Origin: Flexivirga meconopsidis
GTDB taxonomy: Bacteria; Actinomycetota; Actinomycetes; Actinomycetales; Dermatophilaceae
Assembly: GCF_026162425.1 (NCBI RefSeq)
Contig: NZ_JAOBQJ010000001.1
Location: 992,001-1,056,000, forward strand
Direction: 5' to 3'
Length of the DNA stretch: 64,000 nt
Part shown: positions 8,362-16,370 of the stretch, piece after piece
Numbering within the stretch: the first letter of the stretch is position 1
Layout: each line of letters starts with the position of its first letter
Notes under the pieces: generated by a model
Databases searched by the model: none
What the model was told of the DNA's origin: nothing
What the model saw: only the letters and a program-made list of their open reading frames with translations
Program-made: the position numbers and the translations under genes

Positions 8362-10191
8362 ATGACTGAAACATTGATGACGAACGGGTGGGGTAGGACG
8401 AGCGGTGCCGGGCGCATCGAGATCGGTTTGCTCGGACCGCTTCGAGCGGGCGCCGACGGCGCCGAACTCTGCCTGGGCGGACGGCGCCAGCAGACGGTGC
8501 TGGCCATGCTCGCGATGGCGCACGGTCGACCGGTGGCGGTGGACACCCTGGCGGATGTGATCTGGGGCGAGGGAGCACCGGCAACGCATCGCACCCAGAT
8601 CGCGATCTGCGTGGCGAACCTGCGCAAGATCTTTGCGCCCTACGCCGCTGGTCGGCAGACGATCCGGACCGTCGCGCCAGGGTATGCCCTGGTGATGGAT
8701 GCCTTCGACCTCGACACCGATGGGTTCTGCGCGGGGGTCGAGGCAGCGCGCCACAGCAGTCGGTCAGGAAATATCGAGCACGCGATCATCCTGATGGACC
8801 GTGCCTTGGACGTATGGCGGGGGGAGGCCTACCAAGGTTTCGACGCGCTTGACATTCGAACGGTCGCCGAAGGGTTGGCCGAGCGCCGACTGGATGCGGA
8901 GGAGGAGCGGTTCGCCTGGCTGAGCGACGCAGGCCGACAGCGTGAGGCGCTGCCGGAGCTGCACGAGTTCGTCGCCGCCCATCCGACCCGAGATCAGGCA
9001 CGCTGGCTGCTCATCGACGGACTGTGCGCGGTCGAGCGCCGCGTCGACGCGCTGGAGCAGTTGCGCAGCTATCGCGATTACCTGCGGGACAACCTCGGCA
9101 TTGAACCGGACGATAAGTTCCAGCGGCTCCAGGCGCGACTGCTGACCGAGACCGGCGCTCCGGCGGCGGCGCCAGTCGACCGGCCACGCCCCGGCGGCCG
9201 GCGTTCTGAGGGGAGCCGACCAGTGTTCGGCAGGGAGCACGAGCTTGCCCTGCTCGACGGCTTCTGGGATGGCCGTGAGGGCAGTGACGAACCGGTCGTC
9301 ATCACCGGAAAACCGCTGGTGGGCAAGACAACCCTGATCCAAGGCTGGCTTCGAGGTATGACGGGGCTCGCGACGGATGGGGTCCACGTTGTCGGAGTCG
9401 AGCGGGTCGAAGAGGACGAGGTCGAGCGCCGGGTACTGATTGCGGCGCTGCGCCGACTGAGCCCGCAGGTGCAGGTCGATGACGCACCGGTAGCCATGCT
9501 CCGCCATCATGTGGAGGCCGTGCTGGCCACCCGCTGCACGGTGCTGGTGCTCGATGCAGTCCCGTCCTCGATGCTCGCTCGGCTGCCGCGCAGCGGACCG
9601 GACTCGCTGGTGATCGCGACCTCCCGCAGCCGACGGTGCGGCGCCGCGCAGGTGCTGCAACTGCGGCCGTGGTCGCGCGAGGTCGCCCGCGACTATCTGC
9701 GTTCGCACGTCGCCGACGCCCAGCGGGACGACGATCCCAACGTGCTCGACGCGGTGCTCGCGATCACCGGCGGCGCACCTGCCGTGGTGGTCGGTGTCTG
9801 CAGTCTGCTCGACAAGCGCCCGCACTGGACGGTAGGAGACCTTGCCGCGCAGACCGAGGTGCTGCTGCGCGAGATCTGCGACGCCGATGCCGGGTGCGAC
9901 GCTGCGGTCCGGTCGATTCGGGCGCATCTACGGCCGGCATCCCTCGTCGCGCTGGAGGCGATGGCGCTCCGGGCCGACACCGACCTGACCGCTGTCGACG
10001 TCGCCCGACTGGTGGCTCGTCCGGTGGGCGAGACGCGCCGCGCGCTCGAGGCGCTCGTCGACGAATCGGTGCTGCATATCGTCGGCCGAGACGACATCGG
10101 CACCTTCCGTTATGGGATCAGCGAGGTCATAGCCACCTGTGCCCGCCTCGCGGCACCGGCCGGGACGGCGCTGTCGAGCATCCCCGCCTGA
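8362..10191 (+). CDS. SARP/AfsR-type transcriptional activator with P-loop domain
   Basis: A 609-aa regulator. Residues about 20-110 form an OmpR-like winged helix (LLGPLRAGADGAELCLGGRR ... LADVIWGEGAP), and about 115-265 form the BTAD tetratricopeptide region ending in EQLRSYRDYLRDNLGIEPDD. From about 290 there is an NTPase module with the Walker A motif GKPLVGKTTL near residue 318 and VLVLDAV as a likely Walker B. The TPR tail of full AfsR is missing, so this is a medium-length SARP. Proteins of this class activate antibiotic clusters by binding direct repeats upstream of the -10 element, so it is the likely cluster activator. A GGGGAGG ribosome site lies before the ATG; a second ATG five codons in is possible. 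Confidence 0.85.
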   Translation: MTETLMTNGWGRTSGAGRIEIGLLGPLRAGADGAELCLGGRRQQTVLAMLAMAHGRPVAVDTLADVIWGEGAPATHRTQIAICVANLRKIFAPYAAGRQTIRTVAPGYALVMDAFDLDTDGFCAGVEAARHSSRSGNIEHAIILMDRALDVWRGEAYQGFDALDIRTVAEGLAERRLDAEEERFAWLSDAGRQREALPELHEFVAAHPTRDQARWLLIDGLCAVERRVDALEQLRSYRDYLRDNLGIEPDDKFQRLQARLLTETGAPAAAPVDRPRPGGRRSEGSRPVFGREHELALLDGFWDGREGSDEPVVITGKPLVGKTTLIQGWLRGMTGLATDGVHVVGVERVEEDEVERRVLIAALRRLSPQVQVDDAPVAMLRHHVEAVLATRCTVLVLDAVPSSMLARLPRSGPDSLVIATSRSRRCGAAQVLQLRPWSREVARDYLRSHVADAQRDDDPNVLDAVLAITGGAPAVVVGVCSLLDKRPHWTVGDLAAQTEVLLREICDADAGCDAAVRSIRAHLRPASLVALEAMALRADTDLTAVDVARLVARPVGETRRALEALVDESVLHIVGRDDIGTFRYGISEVIATCARLAAPAGTALSSIPA

Positions 10192-10267
10192 CCAGCGCCC
10201 ATCGGGCGAGCGGCCCCCGCCATACGAAAGCGTGGCGATAACCCGGCGATGAGCGACCCTCCTAGCG

Positions 10268-10295
10268 TCGGCGGCGTACACCACAGCTGTCGGCG
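10268..10295 (+). promoter_or_regulatory. Candidate SARP operator: TCGGCG direct repeat, 22-bp period
   Basis: Two copies of TCGGCG start at 10268 and 10290, exactly 22 bp apart, in the gap between the SARP gene and the SbnA-like gene. SARP activators bind short direct repeats spaced by 11 or 22 bp on one face of the helix. In GC-rich DNA a hexamer pair is weak evidence, so this is a suggestion. Confidence 0.25.
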
Positions 10296-10402
10296 CCGGC
10301 CCCGGACTTTCGGGCACGGCGCGACCTACGCCGAGGGGGATCGATGCGCACTGCACCTTCCGGGCGGCCGAACCGGCGCCCGATCGGATCCGACGTCACG
10401 GG

Positions 10403-11422
10403 GTGGGCCCGATGCCCGTCGTGAGCCGACCGGAGGACTTCCACGAGGACGAACTGTTCGTCGACGCCGAGCCGATCGTGGGCCGACCCATCCACCTCAA
10501 GGTCGAAGGAGCCAACCTGGCTGGCTCCATCAAACTCAAGGCCGCCGCGTCCATGATCGACGCTGCGCAGGCCGAGGGGCGGCTGCCTGCCGGGACCACC
10601 CTGGTCGAGTCGTCCTCCGGCAATCTCGGTGTCGCACTGGCGACTATCGCCGCTCATCGGGGGCTGAGCTTTCTCTGTGTCACCGACGACCGGTGCAACC
10701 CAGTGACCCTGCGGTTGATGCGCGCACTGGGGGCACAGGTGCACGTCGTCACCCGGCCGGACCCTGAGCAGGGATACCTGGGCGCCCGGTTGCGAGTCGT
10801 CCGCGAGCTCGCCGGGCGGCCGGGGCATCTATGGCTGAATCAGTATGCGAATGAGGCAAATTGGGGTGCGCACTACCGTCGCACCGCGCCGGCCGTGCTG
10901 CGTAACTTCCCGCACCTGGACGTGCTCTTCGTCGGTGCCGGCACTACTGGAACGCTGATGGGCTGCGCTCGGTACGTCCGGGAAACCACCGGCGGACGCA
11001 CCCGGGTGGTCGGTGTCGACAGCGTCGGCAGCGTCACCTTCGGTACGCCCGCCGGTCCGCGACACGTACCCGGCCTCGGTGCGGGCGTGCCGCCGGCGAT
11101 GTTCGACCCCGATCTCGTGGATGACTTCGTGTTGGTGCCGGAGATCCGCGGCATCCAGGTATGTCGCGAACTCGCCGCCGGCGGATACCTCTTCGGAGGA
11201 TCCACCGGAACGGTGCTCGCGGGTGCACTCGACTGGCTCGCGACCCACGACCCGGCCCGGAAGCTGTCGGCCGTCACGATCGCACCGGATCTGGGCGAGC
11301 GTTACCTCGACAGCGTGTACGACGACGACTGGGTGCGGCAGCATTTCGGCCTCGATGCGCTGAACGTGCCCCCGCCGACTGCCGAGGAGGAGCCCGATGC
11401 GCAACTGCCGCGCAGCGCGTAA
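10403..11422 (+). CDS. SbnA-like PLP-dependent cysteine-synthase-family enzyme
   Basis: A 339-aa fold-type II PLP enzyme. The Schiff-base lysine is Lys44 in GSIKLKAA, the phosphate/substrate loop is VESSSGNLGVALA (about 68-80), and GAGTTGTLMG (about 175-184) is the PLP-phosphate glycine loop. Overall it resembles SbnA, which makes a diaminopropionate precursor from O-phosphoserine and glutamate, and O-phosphoserine-type cysteine synthases. No SbnB partner is present in the window, so diaminopropionate production is not proven. The start is uncertain: GTG 10403, ATG 10412 and GTG 10421 are all in frame and none has a clear ribosome site. It follows the SARP on the same strand and is counted as part of the cluster. 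Confidence 0.75.
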   Translation: MGPMPVVSRPEDFHEDELFVDAEPIVGRPIHLKVEGANLAGSIKLKAAASMIDAAQAEGRLPAGTTLVESSSGNLGVALATIAAHRGLSFLCVTDDRCNPVTLRLMRALGAQVHVVTRPDPEQGYLGARLRVVRELAGRPGHLWLNQYANEANWGAHYRRTAPAVLRNFPHLDVLFVGAGTTGTLMGCARYVRETTGGRTRVVGVDSVGSVTFGTPAGPRHVPGLGAGVPPAMFDPDLVDDFVLVPEIRGIQVCRELAAGGYLFGGSTGTVLAGALDWLATHDPARKLSAVTIAPDLGERYLDSVYDDDWVRQHFGLDALNVPPPTAEEEPDAQLPRSA

Positions 11423-11494
11423 TGCGGGACCGCAGCTCACCGGCAGGTTGCGGGGTAGAGGGCGGCTGCACCGCCATACGAAAGGAGAAGGCGT

Positions 11495-11854
11495 ATGTCG
11501 ACCATGGATCAGCGGTGCGCCACGGCGCTCGAGGTCGAGGATGACGCGGCGGCTGATCGGCTGCTGGCCCAGTGGAACGCTTTGCCGGGCCGACGCGCCA
11601 CATCGCACGCTCTGATCCACGCCGGGGACCACGCGCCGATCGCGAGCCTGGCGGTCAGTGACGACATGTTCGACGTCGTCGTCGAGGAGTTGATCCTGGC
11701 CGGTTCGCGGGTCCAGGTGCCGGCCGGTCACGCCACCCTAGTGCGGTCCACCGAACGGACAGCGGTGGTACTCACCCCATGGCCGACACAAACAGCAGGG
11801 CCACCTCGCGGAGTACGAGATGGCCCGGCTGCCCTCAAGAGCGGTAGCTCCTGA
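11495..11854 (+). CDS. Hypothetical 119-aa protein at the end of the cluster
   Basis: A small acidic protein with an excellent AAGGAGAAGG ribosome site before ATG 11495. The sequence has an alpha/beta appearance (TSHALIHAGDHAPIASLAV, then FDVVVEELILAGSRVQVPAG) and a Pro/Gly-rich tail. No cysteine pairs, signal peptide or membrane helix are seen and I do not recognise the family. It lies 72 bp after the SbnA-like gene, with a 14-bp sequence (11471-11484) shared with the region upstream of that gene. Probably the last plus-strand gene of the cluster. Confidence 0.6.
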   Translation: MSTMDQRCATALEVEDDAAADRLLAQWNALPGRRATSHALIHAGDHAPIASLAVSDDMFDVVVEELILAGSRVQVPAGHATLVRSTERTAVVLTPWPTQTAGPPRGVRDGPAALKSGSS

Positions 11855-11921
11855 TCATTCAATTGTCTCGGCGTGAATCGCCGTCCTCAGGTCGACACTG
11901 AACCGTCGATCCGCTGCACCG

Positions 11922-12092
11922 TTACCAGCAGGCGACACACAGCGGGCTAGGCTGCCCTGGTCCATCGGCTCGTACGACTCCGGACGTACGAGCCGATGCG
12001 CGGTGCGTCACCTGCGACCCCGTCGTGATGCCCCCCACGACGCTAGCGGTTGCAACGGCGACGATCGCGGACTTCTTGATCCAGGTCTTCAC
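11922..12092 (-). CDS. Small secreted peptide (56 aa) with Cys-rich C-terminus
   Basis: A short gene read on the minus strand from GTG 12092 to TAA at 11922-11924. A very strong GGGAGGGG ribosome site lies about 8 nt upstream, and a TTCCAC-N17-CATAGT promoter-like pair lies about 60 nt before the start. The product opens KTWIKKSAIVAVATASVVGG, a textbook short signal sequence (lysines, then a hydrophobic core), and ends PSPLCVACW, with a CxxC pair and a terminal Trp. The mature part would be about 30 residues. It could be a secreted signalling or bioactive peptide or the product of a small RiPP-like locus, but no modifying enzyme is adjacent. It faces the KS-CLF cluster convergently. Coding status is inferred from the ribosome site and signal peptide. 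Confidence 0.55.
   Translation of the reverse strand: MKTWIKKSAIVAVATASVVGGITTGSQVTHRASARTSGVVRADGPGQPSPLCVACW
11963..11998. repeat. Perfect 14-bp inverted repeat (hairpin) at the cluster boundary
   Basis: CATCGGCTCGTACG, an 8-nt loop, then CGTACGAGCCGATG. It lies downstream of the plus-strand 119-aa gene and inside the 3' part of the minus-strand peptide gene. There is no T tract, so it would be an I-shaped terminator at most; it could also be a protein-binding site. Confidence 0.6.
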
Positions 12093-12276
12093 TAGGTTTC
12101 CCCTCCCAGTTCGGCGCTCCGTGTTGAGCGCACACCAGAACTATGGGCCAGCAGGGGGCACCGTGGAAGGGATTCGGCAGGGAGCCAACCGGCCATGGCA
12201 TCTTGTTACCTCTCCGGACCGGCCGAGTGTCGGCACTCGAGCTGCGCGTTCTGCGGCATCCGGGTGCTGATGCGGC

Positions 12277-14037
12277 ATGCTGCCTGCCATGTACTTCGTC
12301 GGTCTCGACCTCGCGTGGGGCTCGCGCAACCCAACCGGTGTCGCGGTGCTGGACGATGACGGGGTGCTGGCGCACCTGTCGGCGGTGGTGTCCGACGCCG
12401 AGATCGTGCAGGCGCTGACGCCATACCTGGACGACCGATGCGTGGTGGGCGTCGACGCACCGCTGGTGGTCACCAACGCCACGGGCAGTCGGCAGGCGGA
12501 GAAGGATCTCGGCCGGGACTTCGCGCCCTTCCAAGCAGGAGCGCACCCGACCAACACCGGAAAGTTCCCGGACGGCACGCGCGGGGCACGCCTCTGCGCG
12601 GCGTTGAGCCTCGACATGGACCCGACGTCGACCGCGCCACGGCGCGCCGTCGAGGTCTACCCGCATCCGGCGACGGTGGCGCTGTTCCGGCTGGGCCGGA
12701 CCCTGAAATACAAGAACAAACCCGGCCGCACCTTGGAGCAGCTTCGCGCCGAGCTGCTCACCCTCGTGCGCCTGCTGGAGTCACTCTCCGCGGCCCAGCC
12801 GCAGATGCGGCTGGTGTCCTCGGCGGCCTGGCGCGACCTGGTGACCGGCATCGAGCGGGCCACCCGCAAGTCGCAGCTGCGCGACGCCGAGGACCAGGTC
12901 GACGCGGTCGTCTGTGCGTATGTCGTGCTGCTGCGCGAGCGGTCACCGGCCGCCGTCGTCACCTACGGCAACTTCGCCGACGGCTATATCGTCACCCCGC
13001 GCCTGCCCGCTGACCTGAAGCCTTCCCCGCGGGTGCCGAAGGTTGAGCGTCGGGTGGACGTCGTCCGTCGCGCGACCCAGGAGTATGCCGCGCGCTTCCC
13101 GCAACTGCAGCTGGCCGCAACCGAGGCAGTGGCGCTCGTGACCGGGATCCTCGACGACGCGGGCCTGAACTACCTGAGCGTGACCGGCCGTGCCAAGAGC
13201 ATCGCGTCGTTCGCCGAGAAGGCCGGTCGACGGGCCGGTGATGCGCCGCTCTACGCCGACCCCCTGCACGACATCGGCGATTTGATCGGGGTGCGGGTCA
13301 TCACCTACGTGCGCGGCGACGTCGCCGCGGTCGCCGAGCTCCTCGCGGCCGAGGCCGTGGTCCTCGACGACCGCGACCTCGGTCAGGAGACCGCCAGCGA
13401 AGGACGCTTCGGATACGCCAGCCGGCACCTTCAGGTACGCCCTGCCGAGGAGGACGTCCCGTCATACCCTGGGCTGGAGGGGCGCCAGTTGCAGGTGCAG
13501 ATCCGCACAGTGCTGCAGCACGCGTGGGCCGAGTTCGAGCACGACATCCGTTACAAGGGAACGGTGCCCAGGGCGCACCGTTCCGACTTCGATCGTCGCT
13601 TCACGCTTGCGGCGGGCCTGCTGGAGTTGGCCGACCAGGAGTTCAGCACGATCCGGGACACGCTGAGCCGGGCGGTGCCCGAGGCAGAGGAGCACGACGT
13701 CGCCGACGACCGGATCAGCCCGCGTGAGCTGGCGGCATACCTCGCCGGCCAGTACGCCGAGGCGGGCTGGTCGCGTCCCGATCACTACGCGTGGATTGCC
13801 GGCCTCGTGCACGAACTCGGCATCGGCTCGCTCGCCGACCTGGCCAGCGCTCTGCGCGCGGTCGACACCGACGAGATCGACCGGGTGATGGCATATCGCA
13901 CCCCGCCCGGTGCGGTACGACGGCTCGACGATGCGCTACTGGCGGCCTTCGGAGACCGGTATGTCACGCTGCCCGGCAACTCCCACCGGGTCGAACGGCT
14001 GCGCACCAGACTGGCCCGGCTCCGGCCTACCGAATGA
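12277..14037 (+). CDS. RelZ-like fusion: DUF429 (RNase H-fold) + RelA/SpoT synthetase domain
   Basis: A 586-aa protein (582 if ATG 12289 is used). Residues 1-250 are a DUF429 domain with VGLDLAWG at the start, VVGVDAPL and DQVDAVVCAYV, the acidic pattern of an RNase H-like fold. Residues about 255-480 are a RelA/SpoT nucleotidyltransferase domain (KSIASFAEK, DIGDLIGVRVITYV, QVQIRTVLQHAWAEFEHD), and about 100 alpha-helical residues follow. This matches the layout of mycobacterial RelZ (RNase HII plus (p)ppGpp synthetase), which would act on R-loops and stress signalling. The usual ExQIRT motif reads QxQIRT here (Gln406), so synthetase activity may be altered. It overlaps the convergent hydroxylase gene by 11 bp. 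Confidence 0.75.
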   Translation: MLPAMYFVGLDLAWGSRNPTGVAVLDDDGVLAHLSAVVSDAEIVQALTPYLDDRCVVGVDAPLVVTNATGSRQAEKDLGRDFAPFQAGAHPTNTGKFPDGTRGARLCAALSLDMDPTSTAPRRAVEVYPHPATVALFRLGRTLKYKNKPGRTLEQLRAELLTLVRLLESLSAAQPQMRLVSSAAWRDLVTGIERATRKSQLRDAEDQVDAVVCAYVVLLRERSPAAVVTYGNFADGYIVTPRLPADLKPSPRVPKVERRVDVVRRATQEYAARFPQLQLAATEAVALVTGILDDAGLNYLSVTGRAKSIASFAEKAGRRAGDAPLYADPLHDIGDLIGVRVITYVRGDVAAVAELLAAEAVVLDDRDLGQETASEGRFGYASRHLQVRPAEEDVPSYPGLEGRQLQVQIRTVLQHAWAEFEHDIRYKGTVPRAHRSDFDRRFTLAAGLLELADQEFSTIRDTLSRAVPEAEEHDVADDRISPRELAAYLAGQYAEAGWSRPDHYAWIAGLVHELGIGSLADLASALRAVDTDEIDRVMAYRTPPGAVRRLDDALLAAFGDRYVTLPGNSHRVERLRTRLARLRPTE

Positions 14038-15634
14038 CGCCGGCGGGACGCAGCGCGCCTGCTGTCCGCACCCCGAGCTGCTCGCCCAGCCGACCGAGCA
14101 GATGGTTGAGTTCCTCGCTGGTGCAGGCGGTTCCGTAACTGTAGAAGTCCGGTCGCACGATGATCGCCCGGAAGCCGCCGTCCCGGAACCACGCGTGATA
14201 GGTGGCATCGACGTCGACGACGCTGTCGGCGCCGCGCCGTGATCGGCTGACGTGGACGGCCCGTGCACCGATCGCGTCGAGCACGGCACGTCCGGCGGTG
14301 TCGATGCCGTTCAACAGCTCGCCGTCGGGGCTGAGCAGGTGCCACGTGTTACCGAGCACATCGTCCGCTCGTCCGGTGCGGTCACCGGTGCAGACCCTGC
14401 CCTGCACCGCGAGGTGGCCGGCCTCGGAATCGGTTGCCGCATCGATGATTCCGCAGGTGATCCAGGGAAACGGAGCAGGCGGCGGCGCTTGCTCTGAGAG
14501 GAACAACCGGTCACGCTCGGCCGCCGCGTCGGGGTCGCTGACGCAGACGATCCGGCCAAGCTCGATGGAGGTCCTGATCACCTGATCGACGTGCGGCCGA
14601 CGCTCGTCGGTGTAGGAATCGAGCAGGGCCTGCGGGCAGACACCGCGCAGCACCAGGTCGAGTTTCCAGGCGAGGTTCGCCGCGTCGCGGAAGCCGGAGC
14701 ACATGCCCTGTCCCATGAACGGCGGCATGAGATGGGCCGCGTCTCCGACGAGCACGATGCGACCGCACCGGAAGTCCTTGGCCAGCAGCGAGCGGAACGT
14801 GTAGACCGCACGCCGGACGATCGACGCGTTCTCCGGGGTGACGCCCCAGCGCTTCAGCAGCTGCCAGCCGCGTGATTCCTGCGTCATACCCTCCGGTGTC
14901 TCGCCCGGCAGCAGCATGAACTCCCAGCGGGCGTGCTCGCGTCCGAGCCACCGGAACAACGAGATCGGCCGCTCAGGGTCGCAGATCTGCCCGGCTTCTG
15001 GCATGTCGATGTGCATGTCCGGGTCGTTCGGGCGGACATCAAGGACGAGCCAGTCCTCCTCGAATCCGTAGTCGTCCCAACGGATTCCCGCCGACTGGCG
15101 AGTGAAGGAGCCCGCCCCGTCGGCGCCGATCAGGTAACGGCCGGTGACTGTTCGGGTGCGGCCGGTCGGAGCCCATGAGCCGGAGTCGCGGGTGCCCTCG
15201 CGGACTGTCAGCTCCACGTGATCGTCGAACTGCTCGATGCGGGTGGCCTCCCACCCGAGGTTCACTTCGACCTCGGGCACCTTGTCGACCGCCGCACGAA
15301 GCGCGGTCTCGACGTGGGGTTGGTACATGAGGTAGTCCGAGCGCCAGCCGGAGGGCGTCGACTGGTTCCAGTCCAGGTGCAGCAGGATGTCGCCGGCCGC
15401 ATTCACCCAGTCGTAGTCCGGGATCGGGATGGCGTGGCGCTCGATGGCGTCGGCGGCCCCGACGCTCTGAAAGATGCGCATCGCCTCGTGGTCGACGTGG
15501 CCAGCGCGCGACAGCGGGTAGAGGGAAGGCGAGCGCTCGAATACCGCGATCGAGTGCCCGTGCCGGCCGAGCAATGCGGCGTGTGCCTGTCCGACCGGTC
15601 CGAAGCCGATCTGGATGACGTCGTAATCGGTCAT
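14027..15634 (-). CDS. FAD-dependent aromatic hydroxylase (MhpA/PheA-type)
   Basis: A 535-aa class A flavin monooxygenase. The ATG at 15634 has a GGAGGTT ribosome site; the open frame upstream is a shadow. Motifs in order: GFGPVGQAHAALLGRHG (dinucleotide GxGxxG, residues about 9-25), the ADGAGSFTR region, and RIVLVGDAAHLMPPFMGQGM (FAD ribityl motif). Length and pattern match 3-(3-hydroxyphenyl)propionate hydroxylase and related NAD(P)H-dependent enzymes that ortho-hydroxylate a phenol or resorcinol before ring cleavage. Together with the nearby ring-cleavage cupin it is a candidate first step of the catabolic pathway. A 14-bp palindrome sits just upstream of its ribosome site. The substrate is unknown. 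Confidence 0.85.
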   Translation of the reverse strand: MTDYDVIQIGFGPVGQAHAALLGRHGHSIAVFERSPSLYPLSRAGHVDHEAMRIFQSVGAADAIERHAIPIPDYDWVNAAGDILLHLDWNQSTPSGWRSDYLMYQPHVETALRAAVDKVPEVEVNLGWEATRIEQFDDHVELTVREGTRDSGSWAPTGRTRTVTGRYLIGADGAGSFTRQSAGIRWDDYGFEEDWLVLDVRPNDPDMHIDMPEAGQICDPERPISLFRWLGREHARWEFMLLPGETPEGMTQESRGWQLLKRWGVTPENASIVRRAVYTFRSLLAKDFRCGRIVLVGDAAHLMPPFMGQGMCSGFRDAANLAWKLDLVLRGVCPQALLDSYTDERRPHVDQVIRTSIELGRIVCVSDPDAAAERDRLFLSEQAPPPAPFPWITCGIIDAATDSEAGHLAVQGRVCTGDRTGRADDVLGNTWHLLSPDGELLNGIDTAGRAVLDAIGARAVHVSRSRRGADSVVDVDATYHAWFRDGGFRAIIVRPDFYSYGTACTSEELNHLLGRLGEQLGVRTAGALRPAGVIR

Positions 15635-15649
15635 GACGCAACCTCCGAT

Positions 15650-15663
15650 GTGATGCGCATCAC
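15650..15663. promoter_or_regulatory. Palindrome upstream of the hydroxylase gene
   Basis: GTGATGCGCATCAC is a perfect 14-bp palindrome ending about 15 bp before the hydroxylase start, next to its ribosome site. A TTGCATTCGCAA near-palindrome (15673-15684) follows and resembles the TTGCATGCAA operators found elsewhere in the region. Probably an operator; the binding protein is unknown. Confidence 0.4.
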
Positions 15664-15764
15664 CCAAGCAGATTGCATTCGCAACATCAACAAATATTCG
15701 AAAATAAGTCGATACACGAAAACTCCCGGCTGTCGTCGATGCCGGGTAGCGGAGTTGTTCCGCC

Positions 15765-16139
15765 TCAGTCGGGAAGCTCGTGCAGCAGGCTGCCCGGCGC
15801 CATGACAGCGGCGCCGACCGCGCGAACGCGGCTTTCCAGGCCGCGGTCGGCGGTCGCGACCGTCGTCTGCTCGCCGGCGCGGACCGCTTGCCCCGCCTGC
15901 TCGACGATTTCGTCGTCACCTTCGCGCGGCGCGTGCACGATTTCGACCGGACCCGAATCTGCCTGGGCCACGCCGGCCTTCGCCTTGCCCTCCAACACGA
16001 GGACGACTCGGTCGAAGTCCAGGTCGGCCCGGTCAAGGCGTGCGTGCAGTCGTTGCGCGGCACCGGCGCGGTCCTTCCACCAACCGTCCGGCCGGGAGCC
16101 GACGACGTTGGCGCCGTCGACGATGAGCGTGCGGGTCAT
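15765..16139 (-). CDS. NYN/YacP-like RNA-associated nuclease domain protein
   Basis: A 124-aa PIN-like protein. It has the N-terminal VDGANVVGSRPDGWWKDR with the first catalytic Asp, the acidic GDDEIVEQA segment and TVATADRGLESRV with the third acidic site, all typical of NYN/YacP (Rae1-like) ribonucleases. The length fits a single domain. It stands alone between the catabolic genes and reads away from the E1 gene, with no sign of a functional link to them. Confidence 0.8.
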   Translation of the reverse strand: MTRTLIVDGANVVGSRPDGWWKDRAGAAQRLHARLDRADLDFDRVVLVLEGKAKAGVAQADSGPVEIVHAPREGDDEIVEQAGQAVRAGEQTTVATADRGLESRVRAVGAAVMAPGSLLHELPD

Positions 16140-16232
16140 GGCGGCCTCTTTACTTCCGGCTGACGGCGTGACGAGCGGTGTCCAAGTCTAGGGAGAACGT
16201 GTACGGATGTGGCCGCGAACAGACCGGCTAGA

Positions 16233-16244
16233 ATTGCATGCAAT
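16233..16244. promoter_or_regulatory. ATTGCATGCAAT palindrome (putative GntR operator)
   Basis: A perfect 12-bp palindrome lies 127 bp upstream of the E1-like gene start. The same core TTGCATGCAA occurs at 22104-22113, in the divergent promoter of the GntR-containing catabolic operons. FCD-type GntR repressors commonly bind short palindromes of this AT-NN-AT/TGCA type, so both may be bound by the GntR protein encoded at 20848-21573. Confidence 0.5.
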
Positions 16245-16370
16245 AATCGGCGGTGGAGATGTGTTGACCCCCGTGGCGACGATGGCGCGGATTCGTTCGG
16301 CACATCGGCCGCGAGAAGATCCGAGAACCCGCAGAGCATGCCGATCGCCGGCATCATATTGGAGGTCCCG

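Noticed and set aside
10249-10767. 172-codon plus-strand frame overlapping the SbnA-like gene
   Set aside because: Shadow of the PLP enzyme in another frame, with Arg/Pro-rich noise.
12025-12270. 81-codon plus-strand frame before the RelZ-like gene
   Set aside because: Overlaps the antisense of the peptide gene; no ribosome site and no fold; treated as shadow.
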